A stretch of DNA of 64,000 nt from Dolomedes plantarius (GCA_907164885.2 OU015499.1:157383925-157447924); one strand, 5' to 3'; shown: positions 9,401 to 22,624, counted from the first letter of the stretch. The notes: a model not told the origin generated them from the sequence alone. Numbers and translations: made by a program.

Positions 9401-12201
9401 GGGTGTGGTGTGGTAAAATGGGTATAAAAATGAGGTTTTTAAAGTTTGCATTTGAATTGCGAAAAATCTCTTTTCGAAATATGTATTCTAAAAAATATTA
9501 TTTACATTACATTTCTTGGGAGTAAAATCAACCAATATATAAGAATATTTATTGCAGTTTTAATATCATAGCGGAATATTTTATTAAAGCTGTCATTATA
9601 CCCATTTTACCCCATCCCATGTAGTAAAATGGGTAATGTTTAATATTGGCATAAAAAAAAAGATTTAAATGCTGAAAACTTTATTTATAGAATACTCAGT
9701 AATTACTCATGACATAACATTTGAAGTATGATACATTTGGACACATTTTACTAATTAAATTTATAATGTCCACGATTATCGAAGACTGGCTCAGGCAAAA
9801 TTTTAATTATTTGTGAAAATTCCACTTGATCAACATCATCTCTTTCTGGAAATGAATAAAAATTGCCCATTTCTGACTTTTTCAAATACTTGACCATTAG
9901 GAATTCATTGTCAGTTTTTTCAATTACTTGGCCAATGTATTCAGAAATAGACTTTTTGCCGAAATATTTTACTAACATCCAGTTTCCTACTGCAACACTT
10001 TTTATGGGCTCAATGGTTTTTTATGATGTAGGCATAAAGAAATCAGATCTTATCTCAATATTTTTCTTATTTGTTGATTTGGTTTCAGATTTTTTACTCT
10101 TCTTAGACAATCTCTCTTTTTCCTCTTCTAATAATCGTTTTAAAACATCTGATTCAGTCAAAACTTCTAAAGTTTTTGCCTGCACTGGTTTTCTTCTATT
10201 CGAATTATCTATGGCATTTTTAGTTAGTTGTGATTGTAGTGGCGAAAGAGTGCAAGTATTGCTTTTTTTAAATCTCTCACTGGTGAATCAATTTAATTGA
10301 AATATTGGTTTTCAGTTGGTACATGTTGGTCATTTTTTTTCAATTTTATTATTTTGTGATGTGCAATCATCAATCTGATTTTCTTCTGACAATATAGAAG
10401 TAGATACAGTGTTTTGTGGAAGAAAATTTTGATGAAATTAACAAGGCAAACTAAAATCTGGAGCAATTGGTAAACTTTCTAATTTTCACTTTGTAGAATT
10501 CTTTTTTTTACTACCTCTCTATCAATTGGAAACAGTCCAGAACCTTGAAATCCATTTAATACATTCTTTCAAGGCATACTTTCAAATAATTAAGCAAACA
10601 TGGGAAAACATTTTTTGATACATTTTGCTACCTACTTTCACGGAACCACTTTTTAAAAATATTTTTCTATACTAATTTACAAGGAGCAAAAACTCCGGCA
10701 TCTAATGGCTGAAGTGCATGACTAGTATGCTGCGATAAGCATAAAATTATTATAGTGTTATCTAAAGCCATTTAAATTGTTCCATATGTCTTAAGGCTTC
10801 CATGGTCGTCATAAATGAGTAAAACTGGCTTTTTTAAGCTTGAAACATGCGAAATAAAGTGATTCATGCATGACTCAAACAAATTGTCATGTATATAACC
10901 AGATTCAGTACAGCCGTAAAAAGCTCCTGCTGGACCTCCCTTAGTCCAGGATTCATATAAGTGCAGTCCTTTATAGATTGTTAAAGGTGGCATATATTCA
11001 TTAGAAGATGCACAAAAGAGTACACTAAACATTATTTTGCCCCCAGTTGGCAATTTCATATAATTTGTGTGAGTTGATTTTGGCACAAGTACAGAGGTAC
11101 GTCTGGGATCTGTTCCTAGTCCAACTTCGTCCAAGTTAAAAATTTTCTCTGGAGAATTTTCAAGGCCATTCACTTTAATTGTATTTTCATAGGTGTCAAA
11201 AAAAAAAATTACAACTGGCAATGATAAATTTTGAGAATGAGCTTTTGTTAGAATTTCTGCTTTCCTTTTTCGTAATTCTTTAGCCCACCCTTTTTCAAAA
11301 TTTCTGACCTAATCAGGGCCTGGATTCTTATTTCCAAAAGGATTTTTTTGATCTTTTGAAAAACTAAAGTAAGTGCTAACAACTTGTATTACGTCATTTC
11401 GGTCAAATGGATGCCCACATCGTGACAAAAATTGTAGAGCTTTGACAATACATTTTTCTTCTGCATCTGTGAGCCATGATTATCAACCTGACATTCTATG
11501 AGTTGGCTTTTGCACCACCCTTCTTCTTAGGGTTTCAGAGGGTATGCCAAATTCTTCAGCGGCACGGTAAATGGATTTTCCCTTCTCCACTTCCAACAGA
11601 GCAAGTTCCAAAGTGGCATCAGAAAAAGTTTTGGTTTTTTTTCTTATGTAATTTCTTGGCATTTTAGTTGGATATCTACAACAAAAGAACAACATATTTA
11701 TTAAATGTCATAATGCAAATTGTTTTTTAAATTTTATGATTTCAAAATAAGTTGAAAATTATTCTTTTTAATTTTGAGAATGCATGAGTTTCATATTGTA
11801 AGTTAAGCCTAAAACTATACCCATTTTCCCCCACATTACTAAAAATATTATAAAAAATAAATTAATGCAAATTTTACTTACGTTTAAACATAAATCCTTT
11901 TCTGGGGGCTTAAAAAATCTTTTTAAATAGAAAAAAAAGATTAATTAAAATTTTTTTTTTTGAAAAACAGAAGTTTAATAGAAGCCCAAAAATATATTCT
12001 CAAACACTAACTACAAATATGCCTGATTTTAGGGATTGTAGTGATGCTACTCAAAAAATTTTTTATGAAAAATTAGCAATGCTGTCAGAAGAACAAAACA
12101 GTAAAAAAAAAATCACTTTGAGTAAATTATTTTTCAAGTTATGATCATTTAAAAAATTATACCCATTTACCTCCACCTACCCATTTTACCGCACCAGACC
12201 C
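9401..12201 (-). mobile_element. Pogo/jerky-like DNA transposon (copy 1)
   Basis: Inverted ends GGGTGTGGTGTGGTAAAATG (left) and the inverse of GGGTCTGGTGCGGTAAAATG (right) are flanked by TA on both sides (9399-9400, 12202-12203), giving a 2.8-kb element. The TACCCATTTT-type terminal motif recurs inside near both ends (about 9598-9635, 11818-11830, 12163-12189). The transposase lies on the minus strand. Copy 2 holds the same insertion at 31577-34370, so it predates the duplication. Confidence 0.85.
9751..11662 (-). pseudogene. Pogo/jerky-like transposase pseudogene (copy 1)
   Basis: The best start is ATG at 11660-11662 (MPRNYIRKK). A psq-type helix-turn-helix follows (AAEEFGIPSETLRRRV). Then, across frame breaks, come a CENPB-type block (FLSRCGHPFDRNDV) and WAKELRKRKAEILTKAHS. 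The DDE core has IFNLDEVGLGTD with the first aspartate near 11150 and VLLIYDDHGS with the second near 10810. SQHTSHALQPLDAGVF follows and the third position is unclear. The C-terminal domain (9978-9751) reads YIGQVIEKTDNEFLMVKYL ... FPE. A stop at GPD*V and several frameshifts make it inactive. Gene order and extent match a full-length transposase, so this is decay in place rather than truncation. Confidence 0.8.
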
Positions 12202-12203
12202 TA

Positions 12204-14086
12204 CAAATGATTTTGAACTTTTAATAATTGCTTTAAAAAATAAAATAATTATATACGGAGAGCTGATCCATATCCTGTGCCGTTCAGCGGGAAGTTCTCA
12301 ATCTATACCAAGTGGAGTTCTCATTCAAGAAGATACTATTTCTTACTGTTTTAAAACTTCTAGCATGATAATTGACACTTTTTATGATTATTCAACAATA
12401 AGTAGCTGAAAAATAATATTAGAATGTTTTAATGAAAAATATTGATTACAGCATTTATCTGCAGCAAATAATTAAAATAGCTTAAATATTTCCAAAATGT
12501 ATCAATTGGTTTCTAATAGTAGCTCAACACTTAAATTTCTTAAAAGTATGTCATGGGATAGTATGGAAACAATGAATTAAAAATACAATTTTTTTTACAT
12601 AAAAAATTTTAAAAGCTATAAAATAAGCATTAAATACTTCAAGATAGACTCATAAAAATACAAACATTGTAATAAAATAAATATATTACATAAAATTTAA
12701 AAGTTTCTTGGAAGATCATATCAGCGTGTATAGAAGAATGAAAAAAAAAATATGTCAGTAGTATTACAGGTGAATTTTTAGAACAAGAATTAAAATTTTG
12801 CATATTTCCAAAGTATAGAAATCAATTTATAAAAGTAATAATTGAAATTTAAACAACCAAGGGTAAGCTCTCATCTTCGTGATTGTATTCCTTGAAAAGA
12901 AAGAAAATAAAATTGTTATGAAAATAATTCAAAAGATTTTTCATTCACTGAACTTATAATTTGTTATCTGAAGGTAATTTGAAATGTCATTTGCTAAAAA
13001 CATCTAAATGATCATCATTCAGATATGATTAAGTTAAAACTGAAAAAAACAAGTGAGATTTGAGATATAATCACTGACCTTTGATGATGTAAGCATGAAT
13101 CTGAGCTGGATCAGAATTGCAGAGTATTAAGCCATTAAACTGAATAATAAAGCATTTATTATATAGATTACAACCCAATTATAGCAAAACATAAATGAAG
13201 GAACCACTTATATAATAATGTGTTTGGTGTTTTTTTAATTTCATTCCATGCTTAAAATATATTAAAATTGTTAAAACAACCAATCTTATTGAAGGTAACA
13301 AACCATTATTTATGTGATTTAAATTTTAAAAAATTACAATTTACTGTTAATTGAATGCAAAATTTATAGATAGAACTATTTAAATAATTAAATTTTCCTC
13401 ATTAATTATGAATTGGTACTAAATTTTGTGAGTTTATAGCTTTGACACCATGGACAGTAATCTTCAGTTTTGGCATTGCTTTCTTGTATCATTCTTCTAT
13501 CAGAGAACTTTTTATTTATTATGGCATTTGAAACCATTTTTTATATTGTTATTTGTTTCTGTATTCATTCATTATTAACGTTTTTGAGGACAACGTTTTA
13601 ACGACATTCCTGCCATATATCATTGCAATAAAGACAACAACATCAGCTTTAAATGTAATACTCCTAACTACAATTTTAGGGTCATCATTGATTATAATAT
13701 GCTTGTTTAAAGTTTTAAATCAATGTATTTCAAAGAGAATGATTTAAAAGTAATACTTGATGTATAAAATTGAAATTCTTATTAAAGCAGAGATATATTA
13801 TTTAACATTTTAAAACTGTATGCACTTATTAATATATTTTATATAAAAATGTTTAATTTTCTCTGTACCATGCATTCTAAAGATTTCTTCATAAGAAACA
13901 TTTCAAGATTTTCAAAGTTTGTTTAAACTGATATTTATGACAGCCTTGATATGGTTTTTCAAAAATTTTTATTGTAAAAATTATACTTGGTTCAGTTTAG
14001 AGCTAGATTTTAACTGTCTGCTCTCTTACCTGCATTTTTTTATGCTCAATAGATTTTTTTGCACTGGCAAAATTTATAACTACATT
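12204..14086. other. AT-rich DNA, possible decayed coding piece
   Basis: A 58-codon open stretch at about 12206-12400 (ELIHIL ... SAGSS ... SYCFKTSS) is also open in copy 2, but I do not recognise it. The rest shows no gene. Copy 2 has deleted the equivalent of about 13020-13893. Confidence 0.4.
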
Positions 14087-14765
14087 CAGACATGCCAACT
14101 TTCCTGATTTACCCCGAGAATGCCGGATTTTTAATGCACCTTCAGGGTTTCCGGAATGGACAATATTATTACCTGATTCTGAAACATAAAAAAAATAATG
14201 CTGGTTTTAACAATCTCTCACAGTAATGCAGTGTGCGAGAGGATTTTTAGTTGTATAACAAAAATATCTACTCAGTTAGGGTCATCTATATCAAGGGAAA
14301 CCTCAGAAAATTTGCTAATTCAAATCGAACAACAAGGACACTGTTATGAAGAACAATTTCACAGTGAATTTTTAAAAAGAGCAAAATCAGCTACAGTAAA
14401 TGCTACAAAAATTCAAAGATTAATTGCAATTAATTAAAACAAACATTATAAAGAAATAGAATTCAAAATATAGACTGCTGGGTCCCTGCTAGTGTAAGTA
14501 TGATGTACATTAAAATGTATGATTACAAATTTCAAGTATATAACTTTTGTTTAATATTGTAATTTCAAGATGAGCTGTACAGTAAGGAAATATTTTGAAC
14601 TATGTAATATTTTTAAAGAGATCCTATAAACTATAAGTAAGTATACATTGTAATTATTTTATTATAATTTTTTATTATACGGTTTTGTGTTATGTTGTTA
14701 TGTTGATTATTTTATGCACGGTAGAATATTGCAGGATTTTGCTCTTACTGAGGTTGGCAGGTCTG
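14087..14765 (+). mobile_element. Short hAT element with transposase tail (copy 1)
   Basis: The ends are CAGACATGCCAAC (14087) and the inverse of CAGACCTGCCAAC (ending 14765). The inside encodes only a transposase tail. No clear 8-bp target duplication survives. Copy 2 has lost the left end and keeps 35320-35798. Confidence 0.6.
14198..14437 (+). pseudogene. hAT dimerisation-domain fragment
   Basis: The frame reads LTISHSNAVCERIFSCITKI ... GSSISRETSENLLIQIE ... FLKRAKSATVNATK. This resembles the C-terminal hAT domain of BED-finger transposases, with the S-N-A-x-C-E-R-x-F-S core. The DDE core is missing, so the protein cannot be an active transposase. Copy 2 retains only the last third. Confidence 0.65.
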
Positions 14766-15536
14766 TGCATTCTTGCACTTCATGTCTAGGGTAATATTTT
14801 AATATATATAGTTTTGGTCCTCAAGATCAGTGTTAGCTAATTTGATGTTTGTTGTATTAGGATTTATGTATGCTATACCCTCTTAGGGATAAAAAATATT
14901 TAATGAATAGAAAGTAACTGTAGTAAAAGTGTCAAATATATAGTTTTGAAAATTCTGGTGCTCTTTATTTTTCTCACTACTCCAGAAATGTGTTGTATAA
15001 CTATGTAGTGATGGGATATACATGAAATTAATTATATTTCTAGATGGAAAATAGTTTAAAAAAGCATTAGAGGTTTATATTAAGTCATTTATGTAAAAGA
15101 TAACTTTGTCCCAAAGGTGATTGTATAGGCTGGTAAATTTTCATTTTTCCATGAGGGAAATTTGCATAAACATTCTGTATAATTTCATTCATGAAAACTG
15201 TTTGAAAAAAAAATTGTGAATAGAAGTCAATCATTTACCAGAAGATTTTCCTTTCCTTCGCAATCATTTTGATAGCTTTGTATTTCATGTTGAAGTTTCT
15301 TACATACTTTCTGTGTTGTTGGCAGTTAGTTACAGATAACTTTGTTTTGCACATTTATAGAAATCTATTGAAAAAAATTTTGGAGGGAAAATTTTATGTG
15401 AGTTCTATATTTTAATATTTAAAAATTTGGAAATTTCTATATTTAGTTAATATATAAGAAGGTAACAGAGTATAACAGTAAATTACTTTGCAGTGAGAAA
15501 TTCAACATCCAAGTTCTTGTCATTCATGCTTTTGAT
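14766..15536. other. AT-rich spacer
   Basis: No gene, RNA or TE terminus seen. Collinear with 35799-36570. Confidence 0.5.
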
Positions 15537-15968
15537 CAGGGCCAACCTTAGTCATTGCAGGGCCCAATTGCAGAAATTTTGACGGGGTCCTCTTAAATTA
15601 TAATATACAATAAATGATAAATGTCTTTCATGTATAGCATGAAAGATAAAAATTTGTGAGGTGGTCATATTTCCTTTCCTATGTACATTCATAAGAAAAA
15701 CACTAAGAAGTATTTAGACTATATATATTTCATTCACAGATCAAAACTATTTAAAATCAAAATTTGCTATATTTTGTATTAGAAAGATCATTTGTAAATT
15801 GATGTAATTTTAATTTTCTAGTTTCTGCATGATCTATCGACAGTACTGAAAGGCTGTTGAGTTTCTGCTGCGATATTGTTGACCTCAGGTATGTTTTAAT
15901 TGATTTTTTATCTAGTAAAGCTTCGTTTTCCCATTTCTATATTTATATGAATAAATAAAAATATCCTT

Positions 15969-16015
<47 letters not shown>

Positions 16016-16682
16016 GCATTTGAAAATCCAGAAGCTCTTATTTGTAGCAATTGTAGAATTTTTATAGGGTTCCGAAAACAATTGGTTTTAATATTATTTC
16101 TTCGACCACCTTATTACTATCTATATCTACATCTTTTATGGACATCATTTTTATAGGGTTCCCGAAACAATTGGTTTTAATGCTATTTTTTGATCACCTT
16201 ATAGCTATATCTTTTATAGACATCATTTGGTCATTATTCTGAAACATTTTTACATCTGTCAAAGCAATTTCTATTGCCGATCCATATTTTCGATGTTTTT
16301 TTTGTGTGGAATTATCTGAAATAATCTTCTCTATCCTGTCTAGCTTTGTACGGTATTTGTTAAAAACAATGCACCTAAAACATTTCTTTCCAGTTCCCTA
16401 TTGGAGTATCCACATACCCATAATTGAATATCCTTTTTCATTTTTGGAAATGTTTTTCCCGAAATTCTGGAATGATTACTAAATAAGTAGCAAGGTGTGT
16501 GGTTCCAACTAAAACTTGTTCGAAACCTTAGTGACTATCTTTTATCAGGCATTCTAGAAATTTTGTAAATGATCACAGTACTTCTTTCAAATATATTTTA
16601 AATGTTTCTTTCTTTTAGGCTCTATAGTAGCATAGGGCCCAGTTGCATTTAATCTGAGTCCAATCGGATCAAAGCAGGCCTG
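15537..16682. mobile_element. Old hAT-like non-autonomous element (copy 1)
   Basis: The left end is CAGGGCCAACCTTAGTC and the right end is the inverse of CAGGCCTGCTTTGATCC. The flanking octamers CTTTTGAT and CATTTGAA agree at six of eight positions, as a decayed hAT target duplication would. The element contains a (TA)n tract and no transposase domain. Copy 2: 36571-37671. Confidence 0.45.
15969..16012. repeat. (TA)n microsatellite
   Basis: About 40 bp of TA repeats inside the hAT-like element; the copy 2 equivalent (about 37015-37078) is longer. Confidence 0.9.
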
Positions 16683-18580
16683 CATTTGAAAATTAATTCT
16701 TTACATATTTTGTATCCTTTTATACATAGTGCTCCTTAGGCTGTCTTAAGATTATTCATATCGTTTTAATTCTGTGGTGGACAGTTGTGAGTTTGGTTTC
16801 ATAGACTTCTTAAAATTTTAGAAACAGCTATATACTGCAGGCATGCAAGATGCTTTATATGCATAGCAGTGAAAAAGCAGGGCAGGGAAAGCACCCAATT
16901 ATTTTAGGTTTCTTGTAAATTTCTATTTTTAGATTTTTGCAAATGTTCTCACTTTAATATTATAGATGACAAGAAGCAGTGGTGGCTCTGTGGCTTCTAA
17001 AGCCCTAGGTGGTTCTAAAGCCTTAAGTGATTATTTTGTTGAGAAACCTGAAAGTGGCTCTAAATTTTATCTCCATCTTTTAAAGAAAACATGAAGTTTA
17101 TAGATAAAGTTAATGAAATGTGATTAAAATAGCATTAAAATATTTGATAACATGTATGAACAAGTATATCAATGTATGTGTCGGCAATGTTATAGATAAC
17201 AAAGGACCACCTGCTCCTCTGGCACTTGTTATTAAAGTAGGCTTTTGCTGAAGCTCTCATAATTTCTGTTCCAGTGAGGCAGATAATAATTAACCTCTTG
17301 TGCTCTCTAATCCAATAACAAATCTTATTGATTCTAACTCTCTACATCAAGAAATTGGTAGTTATGTTCTAAAGTTCCAAATGCTCCTAATCCAAACCCT
17401 ACACCTCAGATATGTTTAGAATTTTTTGGCATTCTGGTATAAGTTCAACAATCTATTATTGTTATCTGCCTTGTATCATTCTGTAAATATTTTATACTCC
17501 AATGAGATTTCTATACAAGCATTTTGCCGTAGAATTTGCTTTGAAAGTAACAATAACTCGTTTGTTAAGCAATATCTTTTTCATTTTGTCACATTTACTC
17601 ATAATAAAGACAATAAATGTTTTGTGAGTATCCTCACCTGAACTTAAGTGTACAAAGTAGGGAAAGTTTTTTTCTTTCATATCCTAGTATAGGAAAAATA
17701 GTTTATGAAAAGTAATTTATAAAATGACCATAACCATTTTGTATATGGAATATATAGTTTAATTTTCACCATGTAGAGTATTTTATGTCTGTTGATTGCT
17801 TTTTTATTTACTTATCCCTAAAAAAATATAAATTGTGTGAGTATTACTGTTTTGTATACTATGTATATACGTTTCTTCAATCACTGTTTTGTTAAATAAG
17901 GTATTAAAATTTTGCAGTTTCTCTCAGTGCATACATTTATGACTGAAGAATAAAATATTTCATACTCTATCATGCAGAATGGTTTATTGCTTTTTTATCA
18001 TTGTTTATGAGGAGGATGGTAGATTTTCTCTAATCAAGAAGTGTTATAATTGGTATAGCTTAATCTTCATCTGATTTCCTGTAGCGCTGAATTGTATTGT
18101 AGAGTTCTTACCTAAATATTTCCAGTCAATGAGGATATCTTGAAATTATTTCCCTTGATACACAAATGGAAAATGTTAAGATATTACCTTATCCTGTAAC
18201 AACAAAATTGTTTTCCAATATTCTCTGAATCACACAATCGTTTTATTTACTTTATTATCCAGTATAAAGGTAATTCAAGATAATTAATGTATTTCGAATT
18301 ATTCTTAGTTTTAACTCTTAGCTTTTCTAGATTTATATCAAAACTATTTTATTATTACCAACAACTTTCAAGAGTATTTAAAGGACTTTATAAGTGAATT
18401 CAAATGTTTGGTTCCAATTTATGTTTTTATAGTATATTTTTATACATATTGATCATTTATTTCTAGTACATTTATTATGTAGTAGTCCTCCTTTGTGCTT
18501 ACATAGATTGCACAGTACATGTATGCAAATCATAATTGGAAAAATGTTTACTTTTCTAATCACCCAGTCTTAAAGAATAT
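16683..18580. other. AT-rich non-coding stretch
   Basis: No recognisable domain. A 42-codon frame near 16968-17093 after an AG dinucleotide differs from copy 2 by four substitutions, all changing amino acids, so it does not look constrained. Collinear with 37672-39614. Confidence 0.5.
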
Positions 18581-18914
18581 CATAAATCACTCGCATTACT
18601 TTTGAATCATAGACTTTGTTAAGGTCTGTTTGGCCTAACATCCACTTGGAATACAATAGAAAATAAAGACTTTCGTCCAGCGAAATGCATCAATGAGCAT
18701 TTATAAGAATAAACTTTTATTTAGAGTCTTAGGTAACCATTGAATGTCATAAATCACTCGCATTACTTTTGAATCATAGACTTTGTTAAGGTCTGTTTGG
18801 CCCAACATCCACTTGGAATACAATAGAAAATAAAGACTTTGGTCCATCGAAATGTATCATTGAGCATTTATAAGAAAAAACTTTAATTTAGTGTCTTAGG
18901 TAACCATTGAATAT
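18581..18914. repeat. 167-bp tandem duplication (copy 1)
   Basis: CATAAATCACTCGCATTACT begins at 18581 and again at 18748, and the two units are nearly identical. Both units also exist in copy 2 (39615-39948), so the small duplication came before the large one. Confidence 0.85.
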
Positions 18915-20705
18915 CCATCTCGGAAAGTAAGTTTTAAAAAATTAATGACAGATAAGAAAGACATGTCGAAATCAGGATATATAAAATTGTTTGCAAAGTT
19001 ATCTAGAAATGCAAAAATCCCAAAATATTATTTTTTTAGTAAAATTGAACTTTATTTACCAATATTTTTTAAATATAGCAATGTTATAAAATACCAATTT
19101 TTAAAAAAAAATTTCTATGATTATATTACACTTAGCATTAGAGATTAGCAGAAATCACCCATCACTCCCACTTGAAAATCTTTTTTTATTCTGAAGAAAA
19201 TTACAATGGTATAAGATATTTGAAATGTGCAAATAAAGCGGTAAAGCAATTGTAATCAATTCATTAATAATATATAACGAAGCGGTAAAGAGGAAACGAT
19301 AAATACTGTTCATACATAAACAAACACCCTCCTAACGTCATGAAATGAGCGAGTACGGTTTCCTTAAACTCTGAGGTTACCATGATGAAATTTTTATTGC
19401 CACAATTTACGCATCAGTACAAGTATCGTACTTCAGCCAAAATTTTAATTAGAGAGACATGTGGTGTAATTATTTTTCTACTGAAGTGAGAATATGTAAT
19501 TTTTTTTCCTATTGGGGCTGTGAAATTCTTTCTTTACTATAATACCGAGCTGTTTCCATTCAGTATGATGTGACTGGTTGAGATTCAAGTCACACCTCAC
19601 ATTCATTCGGCATATTATATTTATTTCCCGGAGAGTCTACAAAGAAAATTATAAAAATAAATTGCGTGAGAACTAAGAGGGGTAAAATATCTTTAATCAG
19701 TTCTGAATTTATATTTCTGTTAGAATATAAAATTGTTCTCCCAAGTAATTTTTAATCAGCATCACATGGAAACTGTGTGGATTTATTTTGTTTAGAATTT
19801 TTATTCCTTGGTCTTTCATCAGATGTTAATCCCTGGAATTTCTCGGAGCCTTAAACTTCATTAACGGTGGAATTATTATGACTTACAGACAACTAAAATA
19901 AGTGTAATGTGCAAAAATATTGATATTGCTTATCTGTTATTCATCGGGCCGTTAGCAGTAGTTTTCTGGAGATTCCTACAAACCGAAACGTATCAAATCT
20001 CAGTACTCCATTATGATCTACCAGGACAAAAGAATGACGATGGTTAAGGAACCTGGTGACCTAATTACAATAAATTTAAGATGCTCAGTAATTTAATTAG
20101 ACCGTAACACAATTTATAACATCTTAGTTTATAGATATATCATTTCTTAGCATAAACTTTTATATATTGCTATCGATTTCACGTGAAAAATACAAAAAGA
20201 GGGTGATGGTACAGTGTTAACGCCCCCACTATGATCGAACGGTAACACAAACTATTTATTTATACAAATCACATTAAAACTGAAACGTAAGAACTATTAG
20301 GAAATTGATTTTTTTTCAAAGAATATTGGCTGGAAACAGTTATTTTTTCACATCTATTATATATATATTAGCCGTTATCTCTGTACAACACTTCTGGGCT
20401 GTACTCATCTTTCAATTGAAGTCCTCGGTAAACAAACGGCCGGTTAGGCTTAATTTCAATTTCAGATGTGGATCAGAAGTTTTTCTTACCTAAAAACTAA
20501 TATCTTCTCCATCAAATCACGTTTGTTCGGCATATTTTTCTATAAAACATTCAGAACTAAAAAAAATTTGATGTTTTTAGCTGTATATTTAACAGTTTTT
20601 AAGAATCTGTTTACTTTTGCGATGAATTCTGAAAGTAAACAAACTTGAATGTTAATGAATCAAGTAGCTCAAGTATTCATATCGCGTAGTGAGCTGTAAA
20701 AAACT
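18915..20705. other. AT-rich non-coding stretch with a dispersed block
   Basis: No gene seen. A block near 20190-20300 (GTGATGGTACAGTGTTAAC ... CTATGATCGAACGGTAACAC) recurs near 21780-21900 and, in copy 2, near 41630 and 46770. It is therefore a small dispersed repeat. About 410 bp present in copy 2 at 40836-41247 is missing near 19816. Confidence 0.5.
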
Positions 20706-21073
20706 GGATGGCAGTCTACTACTCCAATCGCATGAAAAAATAAATAAATAAAAAATAATGAAAAGGTTTTCTTCTACAAGGTGTGGATTAAATGCAATAT
20801 TGTTAGATAATTCGGGATATTTTTTAACTTTCATATACTATTTCCATTATGACGTGATTTTTAGTATTATGACGTCAAAATGACGGGTTGGATGGCAGTC
20901 TACTACTCCAATCGCATGAAAAACTAAATAAATAAAAATTAATGAAAGGGTTTTCTTATACAAGGTGTGGATTAAATGCAATATTGTTAGATAATTCGGG
21001 ATATTTTTTAACTTTCATATACTTTTTCCATTATGACGTCATTATTAGTATTATGACGTCAAAATGACGGGTT
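20706..21073. repeat. 184-bp tandem duplication unique to copy 1
   Basis: GGATGGCAGTCTACTACTCC begins at 20706 and again at 20890. Copy 2 has a single unit (42145-42328), so this arose after, or was lost since, the large duplication. Each unit ends with CRE-like palindromes. Confidence 0.85.
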
Positions 21074-21095
21074 ACCTTCTAGTATATATATAAAA
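21034..21095 (+). promoter_or_regulatory. CRE pair and TATA box (copy 1)
   Basis: Two perfect TGACGTCA palindromes (21034-21041 and 21054-21061) stand 20 bp apart and about 25 bp ahead of TATATATATAAAA (about 21083-21095). This is a classic arrangement for a CREB/ATF-responsive polymerase II promoter. Copy 2 has the same at 42289-42350. It lies 3 kb upstream of the zinc-finger coding exon on the same strand, so it could drive that gene through an unseen first exon; that link is inference. Confidence 0.45.
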
Positions 21096-22619
21096 CGCGT
21101 AGGTATGCGGCAGAAATATCAACGATATTTCTACACTCGGAATGGCAACTACCGTATGTAAACATTAGCGACCGTCCGCAATTTAGAACTCTGTGTATGT
21201 AGTGGCGACATTTGTTACGTTCGATGATCTTTTAACAAAATATGTTTAGACCTATCAAATCCAGTGTTTAGTCATGGACAGTTGTATGTATGTTTTTCTA
21301 GTGTCCGTTCTTTGGATTTTGACACTGTAGTATCTCCTACTTTTGAGATACTCAACTGTGTATATGAAGAATTTTTATGAATATCATAGTTGTAATCCAC
21401 TCTATATTTTAGTACTTGCTGAATTTTTACTCCATTTTTTAAATGAAAAAAAATTTCCCCAATAATTTCTTATTTGATGTAATGATAAAGTGTAGGTATT
21501 TCAATTTTAAAAAATTATACATACAGAGAGCTATGTAATTTTTAAAATCACTGTTGTTGTGTTTCTCAATCTTATCTTTAACTCTGTTCTGAAGTAATGG
21601 AAATTCACATATTTTAATCACGCTGCTTTAGAATGAGCCTTATAGAGAACTTGGCAATGATTATCAATTATGATGACAGGTAATGGTAACATTTCTTACA
21701 TAGGTTACTTTCAGTTGAGTTGTTTTGCAAAAGGAAATATAAAACTAATAGCAACCATGCTGGTCGCGTGAAAAATACGAAAAGAGCGTGATGGAACAGT
21801 GTTAACCTTTTACACGCCCCACTATGATCGAACGGTAACACTAACTATTTATCGATAAAAATCACATTAAAACTCAAACATAAGAACTATGATGAAAGTT
21901 TTTTTTTCCCATATTTTTTATTTTTTATTTATTTTTTTTTTTTGGGGGGGGGGATATGATTTATAATATGTTCCGGAAATGAAACATTTTGCAGGACACA
22001 CTTAGTTTTTTCACATTGTTTTATAAAATATGATTAACGACATTTAAATTCAAATCTCGGTTTCTGTGCACAATTTTTCAGTAGTTGTAAGTAAATTTCT
22101 AAACGTTATTCAGAAATAATACAAGTTAAGCAGAAAAATAGCCGGCATAAGATAATGTGCATCTGATTGTCTGAGTGATACAGAGCAATGTGCGCGAGGT
22201 CCAGAAACAGAGTGAATTTCCGATTTCATGCGAAGGTAACAAAAAGTTTTATCTTCTCTCCGAAAATTAAGATATGATTGGTCTGCTGTTGTACCTTTGT
22301 GCAAATATAAATGCAAAATTCATCCAGCAGTGACAGCCATGTTTAGAACCATGTTCCACCAAAAAATGATCAATTTTAATTACTCACATTGATAAAAACA
22401 TTTGTTAAATTTTCAATTTTATTTGAATAATCGAACTTCGCTGAAAATTAGAAAAAAGCCGAATTTACAATTCCCCCTAGACACTATTAATTTTATTAAC
22501 TTAACCTCGATGCCAAAAAATCAATCCATAATTTCGTTCGGCTTAATAATTTTTATAGAGCAAAACGAATAGTATTTTTCTCAGAATTTTAAAATTTCAT
22601 TTATGGAAAATTTCGTGTA

Positions 22620-22624
<5 letters not shown>
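21096..22624. other. Non-coding DNA with dispersed blocks
   Basis: This stretch could include a 5' exon downstream of the CRE/TATA site, but I cannot place one. It contains the dispersed block near 21395-21730 and, at about 21900-21953, T runs followed by ten G. No domain-bearing frame. Confidence 0.4.

Noticed and set aside
9079..9525. A 148-codon plus-strand frame before and into the pogo element
   Set aside because: It crosses the transposon terminus, has a stop in copy 2 (near 31377), starts with no supporting context and shows no recognisable domain.
16968..17093. A 42-codon frame after an AG, at first sight a terminal exon
   Set aside because: The copy 2 version differs at four sites, all changing the amino acid, and no upstream exon was found. 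There is no sign of constraint.
18581..18914. Regular repeats considered as a CRISPR-like array
   Set aside because: It is a simple two-unit tandem duplication with no spacers. The 84-bp repeats at 49100-51730 are zinc-finger codons.
20190..20300. GATCGAACGG as the B box of a tRNA-derived SINE
   Set aside because: The match to the B box is partial, no A box was found at the right distance and there is no tail. I kept it only as a small dispersed repeat.
21920..21953. T runs followed by ten G as a functional tract
   Set aside because: Homopolymer runs next to each other are prone to sequencing and assembly error, and copy 2 lacks the G run.
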